From JAXLVB01 sp046329195 (lineage in GTDB: Bacteria > Bacteroidota > Bacteroidia > Cytophagales > Spirosomataceae), in NCBI GenBank assembly GCA_046329195.1, contig JAXLVB010000001.1, forward strand, positions 186,001 to 250,000: 64,000 bases of DNA. The letters run 5' to 3'. The translations under genes and the position numbers were made by a program. Below the pieces are notes generated by a model. The model made no database searches, was not told the origin of the DNA, and was given only the letters and a program-made list of their open reading frames with translations. How positions within the stretch are numbered: position 1 is the stretch's first letter; every line of letters begins with the position of its first letter. Shown here one piece after another: positions 33,575-41,829 of this stretch.

Positions 33575-33684
33575 CTATTCTTTAAAACTTTAAAAAGAAA
33601 GTATTGATTTTCTACCTATCAATACCACAAGTCGTATTGTGAAAGCCCTGCCAATCAGTTTATAATCTTTTATTTTCTAGGCAA

Positions 33685-33861
33685 TTAGCTCTGCTTTTTG
33701 AATCCATACGGACAGTGACGGCATCCACTCTTACAGCAGTATCCACGCTTGATATGGTACTTTTCGGTGAAAACCATAAGCCCCTGACCTTCAAAATAAT
33801 AGTCTTCCTCTTCCAAATGAGGATACTTGTGCATTTTGGGAGATTTCCGTAGGTGGCTCAT
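33685..33861 (-). CDS. DUF5522 family small cysteine-rich protein
   Basis: A 58-residue gene that is easily missed. It starts MSHLRKSPKMHKYPHLEEED, has the core YYFEGQGLMVFTEKYHIKRG, and ends with a cysteine motif, CCKSGCRHCPYGF, four cysteines plus a histidine. This is the DUF5522 pattern as I remember it, a small family restricted mainly to Bacteroidota. The cysteines could hold zinc or an iron-sulfur cluster, but that is inference. A near-perfect promoter lies 84-115 bp upstream, which supports it being a real gene. Confidence 0.85.
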   Translation of the reverse strand: MSHLRKSPKMHKYPHLEEEDYYFEGQGLMVFTEKYHIKRGYCCKSGCRHCPYGFKKQS

Positions 33862-33944
33862 GCTGGCTTGTTTGTACCCAAAACCCTCTTGATATGAAAA
33901 ATGTTTTGTATTTTTGCTGAAATGTATTTTTGCACTTCTTATTG

Positions 33945-33976
33945 CAAAGATACAACCGCCTCAAGCCTCTGTCAAT
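33945..33976 (-). promoter_or_regulatory. Promoter of the DUF5522 gene
   Basis: Minus strand ATTGA (33972-33976), then TATCTTTG (33945-33952), a full match to TAnnTTTG. TTG and the -7 box are 20 bases apart, the same as at rpmB. This is the best Bacteroidota-type promoter I found in the window. Confidence 0.7.
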
Positions 33977-34174
33977 CAACAATGGGTAGTGCTCTTCTAA
34001 AACGGTCGTTCAGTGCATCACGTTGGCTAATTATTGCCAACTGTGTGTTCTCGACTCGTTCACTTCATGCTCATTTTTGTAAGATTCACCGCATCTTGAC
34101 AGGGCATTTCCTACTTCTGCACGTAATTAGGCAATTTTCTCTTATCCGACGATTCTGAATTTTATTTCTCGTCC

Positions 34175-34196
34175 GTCAGCTTTTGTTTAAGCTGAC
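34175..34196. promoter_or_regulatory. Inverted repeat upstream of rocD
   Basis: GTCAGCTT (34175-34182), the loop TTGTTT, and AAGCTGAC (34189-34196) form a perfect 8-bp stem. It stands 83 bp before the preferred rocD start. It could be an operator or a leader hairpin. No T-run follows it. Confidence 0.5.
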
Positions 34197-34279
34197 CTCA
34201 GTTTTGTATCCTAACAAACACCTATTTGCAGTCAGCCTTTATGCTTGCTGTAAACGCTATTCCAAAACCTCATCTTGAC

Positions 34280-35533
34280 ATGAATACCGAACAAATCATA
34301 ACCATCCTGAATCCAGCCCAGCAAGCCATCCAGTTAGAAGACCAATATGGTGCACACAATTACCACCCCATGCCTGTAGTCATTGAGCGTGGTCAAGGTG
34401 TTTATCTCTGGGATGTGAACCGGAAACGATACTTCGATTTTTTGTCTGCCTACAGTGCCGTCAGCCAAGGCCACTGCCACCCACGTATCATTCAAGCCCT
34501 TGTTGAACAAGCCCAACGACTCACACTAACGTCTCGGGCTTTTTACAACGATAAACTTGGCGAGACCGAACAGTACGTTTGCGAATTTTTTGGCTTTGAC
34601 AAGGTACTTTTCATGAATTCTGGAGCTGAGGCTGGCGAAACAGCCATCAAATTGGCCAGAAAATGGGCCTATCAAGTAAAAGGGGTTCCTCAAAATCAAG
34701 CAAAACTTATTTTTTGTGAGGGTAATTTCCACGGGCGGACGTTGGGAATTATTTCGGCCTCAACCGACCCAAGTAGCTATGGCGATTATGGTCCTTTATT
34801 ACCTGGCTATGAAATCATTCCGTACAACAACCTCTACGCACTACAGCAAGCACTCGAAGACCCCAACGTAGCTGGCTTTATGGTAGAGCCTATTCAGGGC
34901 GAAGCTGGTGTAGTAGTACCCGAGGAGGGCTTTTTGCGGCAAGCCTATGAGCTTTGCAAAGCCAAAAAAGTTCTCCTTATTGCCGACGAAGTACAAACAG
35001 GCATTGGACGAACGGGTCGCCTAACGGCTTGCGAGCATGAGGGCTTCAAACCAGACATGTTAGTCTTGGGCAAAGCCCTTTCGGGTGGGGTTTATCCAGT
35101 ATCGGCAGTATTGGCTCGTGATGAAATCATGCTTACCATCCGCCCGGGCCAGCATGGCTCTACGTATGGCGGCAATCCTCTCGCTGCCGCTGTCACCAAA
35201 GCAGCGTTAGAAGTAGTAAAAGACGAGAGACTTACCCAAAACGCCGACCGAATGGGGCGTTTGTTTAGAGAACGCATGGATAACCTCAAAGCTAAGTCTT
35301 CGCTCATTGCGGAGGTACGTGGCAAAGGTCTTCTCAATGCCTTTGTGATTAGCGATACCGAAGATAGCGATACTGCTTGGCAATTATGCTTACAACTCCG
35401 AGACAACGGCCTACTTTGTAAGCCTACACACGGAAACAAAATTCGCTTTGCGCCTCCTCTTACTATCACTGAGAATCAAATGAACGAGGCCTGTGATATT
35501 ATTGAACGAACGGTCTTGCGATTCCAACGCTAA
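34280..35533 (+). CDS. rocD: Ornithine aminotransferase (ornithine--oxo-acid transaminase)
   Basis: A 417-residue PLP enzyme that transfers the delta-amino group of ornithine to 2-oxoglutarate, giving glutamate semialdehyde. OAT features are present: DQYGAHNYHPMPVVIERGQG, YLWDVNRKRYFDFLSAYSAV, NSGAEAGETAIKLARKW, EPIQGEAGVVVP and the catalytic lysine in LGKALSGGVYPVSA near residue 264. The OAT-specific AHNYHP string separates it from acetylornithine aminotransferase. ATG 34280 gives the usual N terminus; earlier starts (34226, 34241) would add poorly matching residues. A terminator follows. Confidence 0.93.
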   Translation: MNTEQIITILNPAQQAIQLEDQYGAHNYHPMPVVIERGQGVYLWDVNRKRYFDFLSAYSAVSQGHCHPRIIQALVEQAQRLTLTSRAFYNDKLGETEQYVCEFFGFDKVLFMNSGAEAGETAIKLARKWAYQVKGVPQNQAKLIFCEGNFHGRTLGIISASTDPSSYGDYGPLLPGYEIIPYNNLYALQQALEDPNVAGFMVEPIQGEAGVVVPEEGFLRQAYELCKAKKVLLIADEVQTGIGRTGRLTACEHEGFKPDMLVLGKALSGGVYPVSAVLARDEIMLTIRPGQHGSTYGGNPLAAAVTKAALEVVKDERLTQNADRMGRLFRERMDNLKAKSSLIAEVRGKGLLNAFVISDTEDSDTAWQLCLQLRDNGLLCKPTHGNKIRFAPPLTITENQMNEACDIIERTVLRFQR

Positions 35534-35560
35534 TTGGCCAGCCTTATTTTGTATCTACTT

Positions 35561-35595
35561 ATCCCACAAGCGAGACCCTCCTTGTGGGATTTTTC
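35561..35595 (+). terminator. Intrinsic terminator of rocD
   Basis: ATCCCACAAG (35561-35570) pairs perfectly with CTTGTGGGAT (35581-35590), followed by TTTTC. It begins 28 bp after the stop. Confidence 0.85.
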
Positions 35596-35692
35596 TTGGC
35601 AGATACACCTGCACAACTAGCTATTATGTCGAAATCCTTTGAGATGTTAAAGATTATTTCCAATTTTCGCTGTATCACTTCATTCAATAACT

Positions 35693-37072
35693 ATGCCTAC
35701 AGGTCAACCCATTACTACCTCTATTTTTGATTTGTTCAAAATTGGGCCTGGGCCATCCAGTTCCCATACCATTGGGCCAATGAAAGCGGCTTTTGATTTT
35801 TTGCAAGAGCTCCATCGGCTTCCTACCGAAACCCTTGCTCAAGCTGACACCATCCAGATTCATCTGTACGGCTCGTTGAGTGCTACTGGCAAAGGCCACG
35901 GCACTGACCGAGCCATCGTGGCGGGGCTATTGGGCTGGCAGCCCCATTCGTGTGACCCTACTGAGTTTACCAATCTCTTAAAAACACCCGATGCTACCTA
36001 TACTATAATAGTAGGCCCTTCTTCCTTTGGTGTAAGAGAACGGCACTTCACCTATCATCGAGGCAAGTACAATTTCCCCCATGCCAATACCATGCAGCTT
36101 CGCTTGGTTGGAAGAGACCAATTATTGCTAGAACATGAGTATTATTCAGTAGGAGGAGGATTCATCCAGCGCAAAGGCCAAGTAGAGCAATCTACCGCTG
36201 CCAAATCAGTGCCGTATCCGTACGCTACCATGAAAGAGCTAAAAGCACACATGCAAACGCATCAGCTCTCCTTAGCCGACTTGATGGTGGCTAATGAAAG
36301 TGCTCTTTCTGGACTTTCGGCCAAAGATGTCCATCGAAAGATTGATGAAATTCTGGATTTTATGTTCAAAGCCGTCAAACGAGGGCTACGGCATAAAGGT
36401 ACACTACCCGGTACCATCAAACTACATCGCAAAGCTCCTATACTCTATAACCAAGCCAAGCATCTTTCGCTGGCATCGGATAGTTTCCTCATCTTTTTAA
36501 ATGCGTATTGCTTGGCAGCATCCGAAGAAAACGCTGCGGGGGGAGTGGTTGTTACGGCACCCACGTCAGGAGCTTCGGGTGTAATACCAGGCATTACTTA
36601 TTTAATCAAGCATCATTTTCACTATTCGCCCCAGCAGATTCGAGAAGGAATGCTTGCCGCCGCCGCCGTCGGGTTTTTGGTAAAGCACAATGCCAGTATT
36701 TCGGGTGCCGAGATGGGCTGTATGGGCGAAGTCGGTACGGCATCAGCGATGGGTGCTGCGCTATTGACCTATTGTGCAGGCGGAAGTATTGAGCAAATAG
36801 AGGCCGCCGCCGAAATCGGCATTGAGCATCATTTGGGCATGACCTGCGACCCCATCGGGGGATATGTGCAGATTCCGTGCATCGAGCGCAATGCCATGGG
36901 CGCCGTCAAAGCCTACAACGCTTATCTGTTGGCTACCTCTGGCAAACCCTCTATGCAAAAAATTTCGCTCGACAGTGTAATCAAGGTCATGAATGCCACC
37001 GGCAAAGACATGTCGAAGAAATACAAAGAAACCTCAGAGGCAGGGCTTGCGCTTAGTGCTACCGAATGCTAA
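35693..37072 (+). CDS. sdaA: L-serine ammonia-lyase (single-chain, iron-sulfur type)
   Basis: A 459-residue [4Fe-4S] serine dehydratase that converts L-serine to pyruvate and ammonia. The N-terminal beta domain has FDLFKIGPGPSSSHTIGPM and HLYGSLSATGKGHGTD. The alpha domain has TAPTSGASGVIPG, SGAEMGCMGEVGTASAMGAA and GMTCDPIGGYVQIPCIERN, which contain the cluster cysteines. Fused alpha and beta domains and this length are normal for the SdaA type. It lies 159 bp downstream of rocD, but a terminator between them suggests separate transcripts. Together they point to use of amino acids as carbon and nitrogen sources. Confidence 0.95.
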   Translation: MPTGQPITTSIFDLFKIGPGPSSSHTIGPMKAAFDFLQELHRLPTETLAQADTIQIHLYGSLSATGKGHGTDRAIVAGLLGWQPHSCDPTEFTNLLKTPDATYTIIVGPSSFGVRERHFTYHRGKYNFPHANTMQLRLVGRDQLLLEHEYYSVGGGFIQRKGQVEQSTAAKSVPYPYATMKELKAHMQTHQLSLADLMVANESALSGLSAKDVHRKIDEILDFMFKAVKRGLRHKGTLPGTIKLHRKAPILYNQAKHLSLASDSFLIFLNAYCLAASEENAAGGVVVTAPTSGASGVIPGITYLIKHHFHYSPQQIREGMLAAAAVGFLVKHNASISGAEMGCMGEVGTASAMGAALLTYCAGGSIEQIEAAAEIGIEHHLGMTCDPIGGYVQIPCIERNAMGAVKAYNAYLLATSGKPSMQKISLDSVIKVMNATGKDMSKKYKETSEAGLALSATEC

Positions 37073-37223
37073 CTCGCTTTAAGTATTTATTCTTAAAAAA
37101 GTACAGGGTATTTTTAAGGATTTTTTGAAAACATCTTTATTTTGTACAAACTATTATTAGTTGTATCAAATAACTTGAAAAATTCTTAATACATCCTTTG
37201 CATCTTTTGACCAAGATTTCTCA

Positions 37224-37231
37224 TAACTTTG
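37224..37231 (+). promoter_or_regulatory. Candidate -7 box of the exbB-tonB operon
   Basis: TAACTTTG matches TAnnTTTG in full, 118 bp before the exbB ATG. TTTG at 37197-37200 is 23 bases upstream, slightly longer than the usual spacing. The long leader (about 110 nt) could carry regulation. The surrounding gap 37073-37348 is AT-rich and holds nothing else I recognise. Confidence 0.5.
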
Positions 37232-37348
37232 TAGGCTGTCAAAGCGAAGAAATCAAAATTTTCTTCGGGAAAAGACTTGAAGATTGAAATTTTTCCTTTT
37301 AATTCGCTACGAAACTAATTTTTCAACTAAACCCTAATTTTATCACTA

Positions 37349-38188
37349 ATGAGTAACGCTACAAAACCCGCAGCTCCCGCAGCAAAACCAGCAGCCCCTA
37401 AGAAGAAATCAGGCGGTATTCCTTCAGGTTTGATAATTGTCCTATTGGCAGTTGTCGCTCACCTCCTTTTTTACTTTGTAATGGGCGATGAGTCTCACTT
37501 CACAAAAGACGAAAAAGGTGAACTCGTACCTATTCCTGGCGATTATTTCGGTATCGTGTTTAAGGGAGGTTGGGTTGTACCCGTGTTGATGACTTGTTTC
37601 CTTTGTGCTGTTGTGTTCAGTATTGAGCGTTTGTTGACTATCAACAAAGCAAAAGGAACTGGTGACATCAACGCTTTCGTACGTAAAGTACAAGGATGTC
37701 TTAACTCTAATGACATTGCTGGTGCTTTGAAAGAATGCGACAAGCAAAAAGGTTCAGTTGGTAACGTTGTAAACGCTGCCCTCAAGAAGTACAACCAACT
37801 TACTACTGAAACCGAATTGAACAAAGAGCAAAAATTGGCCGCTTTGAGCAAAGAAGTAGAAGAGTCAACATCGCTCGAATTGCCAATGCTTGAGAAAAAC
37901 CTCACCATCATTGCAACACTCGCTTCGGTATCTACCCTTTTGGGTCTGTTCGGAACGGTATTGGGTATGATTCGTGCGTTTGCAGCCTTGGGTAGTGCTG
38001 GTGCTATGGACGCCAACGCCCTTGCAAACGGTATCTCTGAAGCGCTTGTAAACACTGCCTTGGGTATCGGTACATCTGCTATCTGTATCATTGGTTACAA
38101 CTTCTTCACTAGCAAGATTGACGAACTTACTTACAGCATTGACGAGTTAGGTTTGAGCGTTAGCAATAGCTTTGCTTCTCATAACTAA
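37349..38188 (+). CDS. exbB: MotA/TolQ/ExbB proton channel family protein
   Basis: A 279-residue inner-membrane protein of the Ton motor. It has a long N-terminal cytoplasmic tail rich in Ala, Pro and Lys (ATKPAAPAAKPAAPKKK), helix 1 at about 28-46, helix 2 near 75-95, and the two conserved C-terminal helices with STLLGLFGTVLGMIRAFAAL and ISEALVNTALGIGTSAIC. The Thr/Ser and small residues line the proton path with the Asp of ExbD. It opens a same-strand cluster: exbB, two exbD genes and tonB. The PAK-rich tail is typical of the Bacteroidota version. Confidence 0.92.
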   Translation: MSNATKPAAPAAKPAAPKKKSGGIPSGLIIVLLAVVAHLLFYFVMGDESHFTKDEKGELVPIPGDYFGIVFKGGWVVPVLMTCFLCAVVFSIERLLTINKAKGTGDINAFVRKVQGCLNSNDIAGALKECDKQKGSVGNVVNAALKKYNQLTTETELNKEQKLAALSKEVEESTSLELPMLEKNLTIIATLASVSTLLGLFGTVLGMIRAFAALGSAGAMDANALANGISEALVNTALGIGTSAICIIGYNFFTSKIDELTYSIDELGLSVSNSFASHN

Positions 38189-38278
38189 GATTTTCGTTGT
38201 TCGTTATACAGAATCAACTAAATTTTTCGTTGATTTGTAACAAAGTTCTTAACGTTTAACGAAAACCTATTCAGAGAT

Positions 38279-38893
38279 ATGCCTAAGGTCAAAATCAAAC
38301 GAAAAAGCGTGTCATTAGACATGACCGCCATGTGCGACGTGGCCTTCTTGTTGTTGACGTTCTTCATGCTTACAGCGAAGTTCCGTCCTCAAGAAGCAGC
38401 GCCCGTTGTCACGCCATCGTCGGTATCCGATACCAAACTGCCTGAGAAAGATATTATCATGATTACTATCAACAAAGAAGGTAAAATCTTTTTAGGCGTA
38501 GATGCGCAGCCTGTACGTGATGGTATGCTTCAAAAAATGGGTGAAAAGTACCAAGTACAATTCACGCCAGAAGAACTTCAAACATTCCGTACTACTGACC
38601 AGTTTGGTGTTCCTATCGCCAACATGAAGCAATTGCTCAATATGCCATCGTCCGAACGAAATCGCCCTGGTGTTCAGCCTGGTATTCCTTGCGACTCTTT
38701 GAAAAACGAGTTGTTTAGTTGGGTACTTTATGCTCGTATGTACAACCCTCAGCTTCGTGTTGCAGTAAAAGGCGATAACGATGCTGACTACAAAACCATC
38801 GAGCAGGTAGTTGGAACACTTCAACAGCAAAACGTGAACTCGTTCAACTTGGTGACGGCTTTGGAACACAAGCCTATCGAGAAAAAGAAATAA
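38279..38893 (+). CDS. exbD: ExbD/TolR biopolymer transport protein (first copy)
   Basis: A 204-residue protein with one N-terminal helix (DMTAMCDVAFLLLTFFML) carrying the proton-translocating Asp20, and a periplasmic domain with IITINKEGKIFLG and a long insert around GVPIANMKQLLNM. It partners ExbB. It starts 90 bp after exbB. It is longer than enteric ExbD (about 140), as usual for the Bacteroidota version. Confidence 0.92.
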   Translation: MPKVKIKRKSVSLDMTAMCDVAFLLLTFFMLTAKFRPQEAAPVVTPSSVSDTKLPEKDIIMITINKEGKIFLGVDAQPVRDGMLQKMGEKYQVQFTPEELQTFRTTDQFGVPIANMKQLLNMPSSERNRPGVQPGIPCDSLKNELFSWVLYARMYNPQLRVAVKGDNDADYKTIEQVVGTLQQQNVNSFNLVTALEHKPIEKKK

Positions 38894-38935
38894 GGCTGAA
38901 ACATTCAATCCATCACTCATTAACTCTTTTCAACC

Positions 38936-39466
38936 ATGGCAGAAATAGATCAGTCCGGTGGTGGCAAAGGTGGTAAAAAGCGAAGTAAGAAACAGTCAAC
39001 CAAAATTGACATGACCCCCATGGTGGACTTGGGGTTCTTGTTGATTACCTTCTTCATGCTTACGACTACCTTGCAGAAGCCACAAACTATGCAATTGAAC
39101 ATGCCAGACGATACGGAGAAAAAGGAAACTACTCCGTTGAAAATGTCTGAGTCGATTACTATTACACCGCAAGAAGGAAACCGTCTCTATTGGTACCAAG
39201 GGGTAAGTACTGACCCCGCTACGAAAGTAGAATCTACCAACTATAGCGATAAAGGCTTACGTCAGGTGTTACTCGAGAAAAAAGCTGAAATCGGTGACAA
39301 ATTCACAATCGTATTGAAACCCATGAAGAAATCTACCTACAAAAATGTGGTTGATATCTTAGATGAGTTTGCTATTACAGGTTGTGAGCGCTACGCCATC
39401 GTAGGGATTGCGCCACCTGATGAAGCCCTAATCAAGAAGTACGAAACTGATAACGGTATAAAATAA
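38936..39466 (+). CDS. exbD: ExbD/TolR biopolymer transport protein (second copy)
   Basis: A 176-residue paralogue of the first ExbD. The helix is IDMTPMVDLGFLLITFFMLTT with Asp31 as the likely proton carrier, preceded by a Lys/Gly-rich tail. Its periplasmic domain (ITITPQEGNRLYWYQGV, then VLKPMKKSTYKNVVDILDEF) differs a good deal from its neighbour, so the two probably form a heteromeric pair in the motor, as proposed for double-ExbD clusters. It follows 42 bp behind the first copy. Confidence 0.92.
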   Translation: MAEIDQSGGGKGGKKRSKKQSTKIDMTPMVDLGFLLITFFMLTTTLQKPQTMQLNMPDDTEKKETTPLKMSESITITPQEGNRLYWYQGVSTDPATKVESTNYSDKGLRQVLLEKKAEIGDKFTIVLKPMKKSTYKNVVDILDEFAITGCERYAIVGIAPPDEALIKKYETDNGIK

Positions 39467-39523
39467 TTTAAACTCGTATTTTACTGAAAAACAGCTTGTT
39501 ACTCAGCAAAATAGTTTAAATTA

Positions 39524-39573
39524 AAAATAAAACTAAAAAAATAGTTTGAAAACTAAACTATTAGTTTTATTTT
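39524..39573. promoter_or_regulatory. 13-bp perfect inverted repeat upstream of tonB
   Basis: AAAATAAAACTAA (39524-39536) is the exact reverse complement of TTAGTTTTATTTT (39561-39573). The 24-base loop contains a second short repeat (TAGTTT and AAACTA). It lies in the exbD-tonB gap. AT-rich sequence gives such repeats by chance more easily, and no T-run follows, so its role is uncertain. Confidence 0.4.
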
Positions 39574-39580
39574 AGCGTTA

Positions 39581-39588
39581 TAATTTTG
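39581..39588 (+). promoter_or_regulatory. Candidate internal -7 box before tonB
   Basis: TAATTTTG matches TAnnTTTG, 32 bp before the tonB ATG. No convincing -33 box. If used, it would allow tonB to be transcribed apart from exbB and exbD. Confidence 0.4.
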
Positions 39589-39619
39589 AAAGTTGCTAAA
39601 CACGTTAACAACACGTAAC

Positions 39620-40444
39620 ATGGCAGATATAAAAATAACTCCAGAAACGACGTTGGAAGACCTGATTTTTGCCAACCGAAACAAGGAATATGGTGCATAT
39701 TTCTTGCGGCAAACTTACGGTAAAACAATCAGTCGCTCTGCCGTTATTGGGACAATCTTAGTAGCACTTGGCTTGGCAGCCCCAACGCTATATGCTCGCT
39801 TAAAACCCAAAGATGAGCAGAAAAAAATAACCCTGGCAAATCCGTTGGATATTCCGCCACCCCCTATTGACAAAAACAAACCAGAGCCACCGCCACCGCC
39901 ACCGCCGCCTCCAGAAATGCCTAAGGTGAGTACGACCAAGTTCTTACCACCCGAAATCAAACCTGACGAAGAGGTGTTAACCGAAGAACCACCACCAACT
40001 CAAACCGAGTTGAAAGAAGCTCCAGCCGGCGAAGAAACCGTAAAAGGTGACCCTAACGCTGTGGAAGTAGTAGTGGATCCAGGTGATGGCAAGAAGGAAG
40101 AGGTTGTTGAAGTAAAGCCCGTTGAAGAAGAAGTCTTCACTGTGGTAGAGCAGCAACCAGAGTTTCCAGGCGGTATGGCCGAGATGTACAAGTATTTGGG
40201 GAAAAATATCAAGTACCCATCAGCAGCTCAGCGTGCCAACATCACAGGGAAAGTATTCTTGACTTTCGTAGTAAACTCTGATGGTAGTATTCAAGGTGTA
40301 GAGACCCTCAAAGGGTTGGGCTTTGGTTGCGACGAAGAAGCAATTCGAGTTGTAAAATCAATGCCACGCTGGAACCCAGGTAAACAATCTGGTCGTGCAG
40401 TTCGGGTAAAATATACCCTCCCTGTTAACTTCCAGTTGGAGTAA
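39620..40444 (+). CDS. tonB: TonB family energy-transducing protein
   Basis: A 274-residue TonB. The N-terminal cytoplasmic part (TPETTLEDLIFANRNKEYGAY) is the Bacteroidota form, the single helix is around 35-55, and a Pro/Lys/Glu-rich periplasmic linker follows (KPEPPPPPPPPPEMPKVS). The C-terminal domain (KYPSAAQRANITGKVFLTFV to VRVKYTLPVNFQLE) has the receptor-contacting fold with a final beta strand. It couples the ExbB-ExbD motor to outer-membrane TonB-dependent receptors. ATG 39620 is chosen over TTG 39593 because MADIKITPE starts the conserved part. A terminator follows. Confidence 0.93.
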   Translation: MADIKITPETTLEDLIFANRNKEYGAYFLRQTYGKTISRSAVIGTILVALGLAAPTLYARLKPKDEQKKITLANPLDIPPPPIDKNKPEPPPPPPPPPEMPKVSTTKFLPPEIKPDEEVLTEEPPPTQTELKEAPAGEETVKGDPNAVEVVVDPGDGKKEEVVEVKPVEEEVFTVVEQQPEFPGGMAEMYKYLGKNIKYPSAAQRANITGKVFLTFVVNSDGSIQGVETLKGLGFGCDEEAIRVVKSMPRWNPGKQSGRAVRVKYTLPVNFQLE

Positions 40445-40475
40445 TCGAACCTAATTGGCCTGCAAAGGCACCCAT

Positions 40476-40523
40476 AAAACCTGTAAGGTACTTTTCTGAA
40501 GAGTATCCCTTACAGGTTTTTTT
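40476..40523 (+). terminator. Intrinsic terminator after tonB
   Basis: AAAACCTGTAAGG (40476-40488) pairs with CCTTACAGGTTTT (40508-40520) around a 19-base loop, continuing into a run of seven T's. It separates tonB from the next two genes. Confidence 0.85.
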
Positions 40524-40540
40524 AACCCTACAAGTTGACT

Positions 40541-40735
40541 ATGCCACCCGAACAACAAATCAAATACCTACTCATGGCCTTGATTCCGCTGGCCTATGTA
40601 GGGATTGGCATTTATTTGCTTATGTATCCGATTGATTTCGGTAGTGTTCCTTATTATGTTCCGAGTATAGCACTCATGCTCTATGGATTGTTTAGAGCGT
40701 ATCGAGTTTACAGTCAATATCAAAATGAAAAGTAG
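40541..40735 (+). CDS. Small two-helix membrane protein, unknown function
   Basis: A 64-residue protein with two hydrophobic helices (YLLMALIPLAYVGIGIYLLM and a second ending YGLFRAYRVYSQYQNEK). Nothing catalytic is visible. It is translated just after the tonB terminator and its stop overlaps the start of the PstS-like gene by 11 bp, so those two are coupled. Homologous small genes occupy the same place in related Bacteroidota Ton clusters, to my recollection. Confidence 0.65.
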   Translation: MPPEQQIKYLLMALIPLAYVGIGIYLLMYPIDFGSVPYYVPSIALMLYGLFRAYRVYSQYQNEK

Positions 40736-41648
40736 CCTTTGGTCAATTATCGGGTTTGGGCTTTGCTTGTTTGCCTGCGGCACAGGGGGGCCTCAGACCA
40801 ACATCGGCAAGATCAATGTGTCTGCTGATGAATCGTTGCAACCCTTGATGCAAGCCGAGGAGGCTGCTTTTGAGGGGTTAATCAAAAATGTGGAGGTGAA
40901 TCTATTCTACCGCCCCGAAGACGTGTCGATTGGCTTGATGATTAATGATAGTACACGTATTGCAGTAGTAACTCGAGAACTGAACCCTAAAGAGCAAGAG
41001 GTAGTCCGACAGAACAAACAACAGGTATATACGCACCACCTAGCTACTGATGCAGTGGCGCTTATTAGTCATCCGAGTAATCGTGATACACTGATGACGA
41101 TGAACGAAGTAAAAGCTATTTTTTCGGGACAAACCACCAATTGGTCGGTACTGAAAGGTGCTAATCTCAACGAAAAAATTGTGCTCGTTTTTGACAATAA
41201 CAATTCGAGCAACTTGTCGTTTATGTGTCAAAAGTTAGGGATTACTGACAAAACTAAAGTACCGTTTTTTACGGCTAAATCCAACGAAGGGGTTATTGAG
41301 TATGTCAAGAAAACCCCAGGTGCTTTGGGCGTAATTGGTATCAACTGGATTAGCGATACCGACGACCCTGCTGCCGAAAAGTTCATTGCGGGTATTAATG
41401 TACTGGGCCTAACCGATAGCAATAGTCCTGATTCTGAGGAAGATTACGCTTATCCAATCCCGTTTGATTTGCGCCTCGGGCGCTACCCACTCAAAAGAGA
41501 AATTTATTTGTTAACCAAAGATACTCGAAACAGTTTCTTGAATTATGCTTGCAAAGACAAGGGGCAATTGGTGGTTTTGAAAGCGGGTTTGTTGCCTGCT
41601 ACGCCGCCTGAGCGGCAAATTCACGTGAACAATAAGATGCCCGAGTAA
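40725..41648 (+). CDS. PstS-family phosphate-type substrate-binding lipoprotein
   Basis: A 307-residue lipoprotein: lipobox LFACG near the N terminus, then the PBP-like fold of PstS/phosphate-binding proteins (INVSADESLQPLMQAEEAAF, IAVVTRELNPKE, LATDAVALISHPSN, MTMNEVKAIFSGQTTNWS, PGALGVIGINWISD). The gene sits in the Ton cluster with no pstCAB, and occurs at the same position in relatives, so its role is probably not simple phosphate uptake. It starts inside the preceding small gene (11-bp overlap). Confidence 0.83.
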   Translation: MKSSLWSIIGFGLCLFACGTGGPQTNIGKINVSADESLQPLMQAEEAAFEGLIKNVEVNLFYRPEDVSIGLMINDSTRIAVVTRELNPKEQEVVRQNKQQVYTHHLATDAVALISHPSNRDTLMTMNEVKAIFSGQTTNWSVLKGANLNEKIVLVFDNNNSSNLSFMCQKLGITDKTKVPFFTAKSNEGVIEYVKKTPGALGVIGINWISDTDDPAAEKFIAGINVLGLTDSNSPDSEEDYAYPIPFDLRLGRYPLKREIYLLTKDTRNSFLNYACKDKGQLVVLKAGLLPATPPERQIHVNNKMPE

Positions 41649-41757
41649 TGCCCAATACGTTAAAAAATGTTAAAGTAATTGCTCGGGTTGATACTTAAAT
41701 CAAACTGTTTCGTCGAAAAAGTTAGAAATTCTTAATTACGGTTCAGAATTTTCCATT

Positions 41758-41765
41758 TAATTTTG
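41758..41765 (+). promoter_or_regulatory. Candidate -7 box of the TPR gene
   Basis: TAATTTTG matches TAnnTTTG, 65 bp before the preferred ATG 41830. No clear -33 box, so confidence is limited. Confidence 0.4.
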
Positions 41766-41829
41766 TGTTCTTTTGTGTCCCATTTATGAAATGTGGAGAT
41801 GTTTACTCAAAACCAAATTTTTGCAAACA

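Larger units (their letters stand above)
33862..34279. other. 418-bp divergent intergenic region between DUF5522 and rocD
   Basis: The left part holds the minus-strand promoter for the DUF5522 gene (33945-33976). The right part holds an 8-bp hairpin (34175-34196) about 84 bp before the rocD start. CAGTTTTG near 34200 resembles a -7 box with one mismatch. The middle (33980-34160) has no gene or repeat that I can recognise. Confidence 0.45.

Noticed and set aside
37543..38091. 182-codon minus-strand frame opposite exbB
   Set aside because: It is antisense to a clear ExbB gene and has low-complexity Ser/Ala content.
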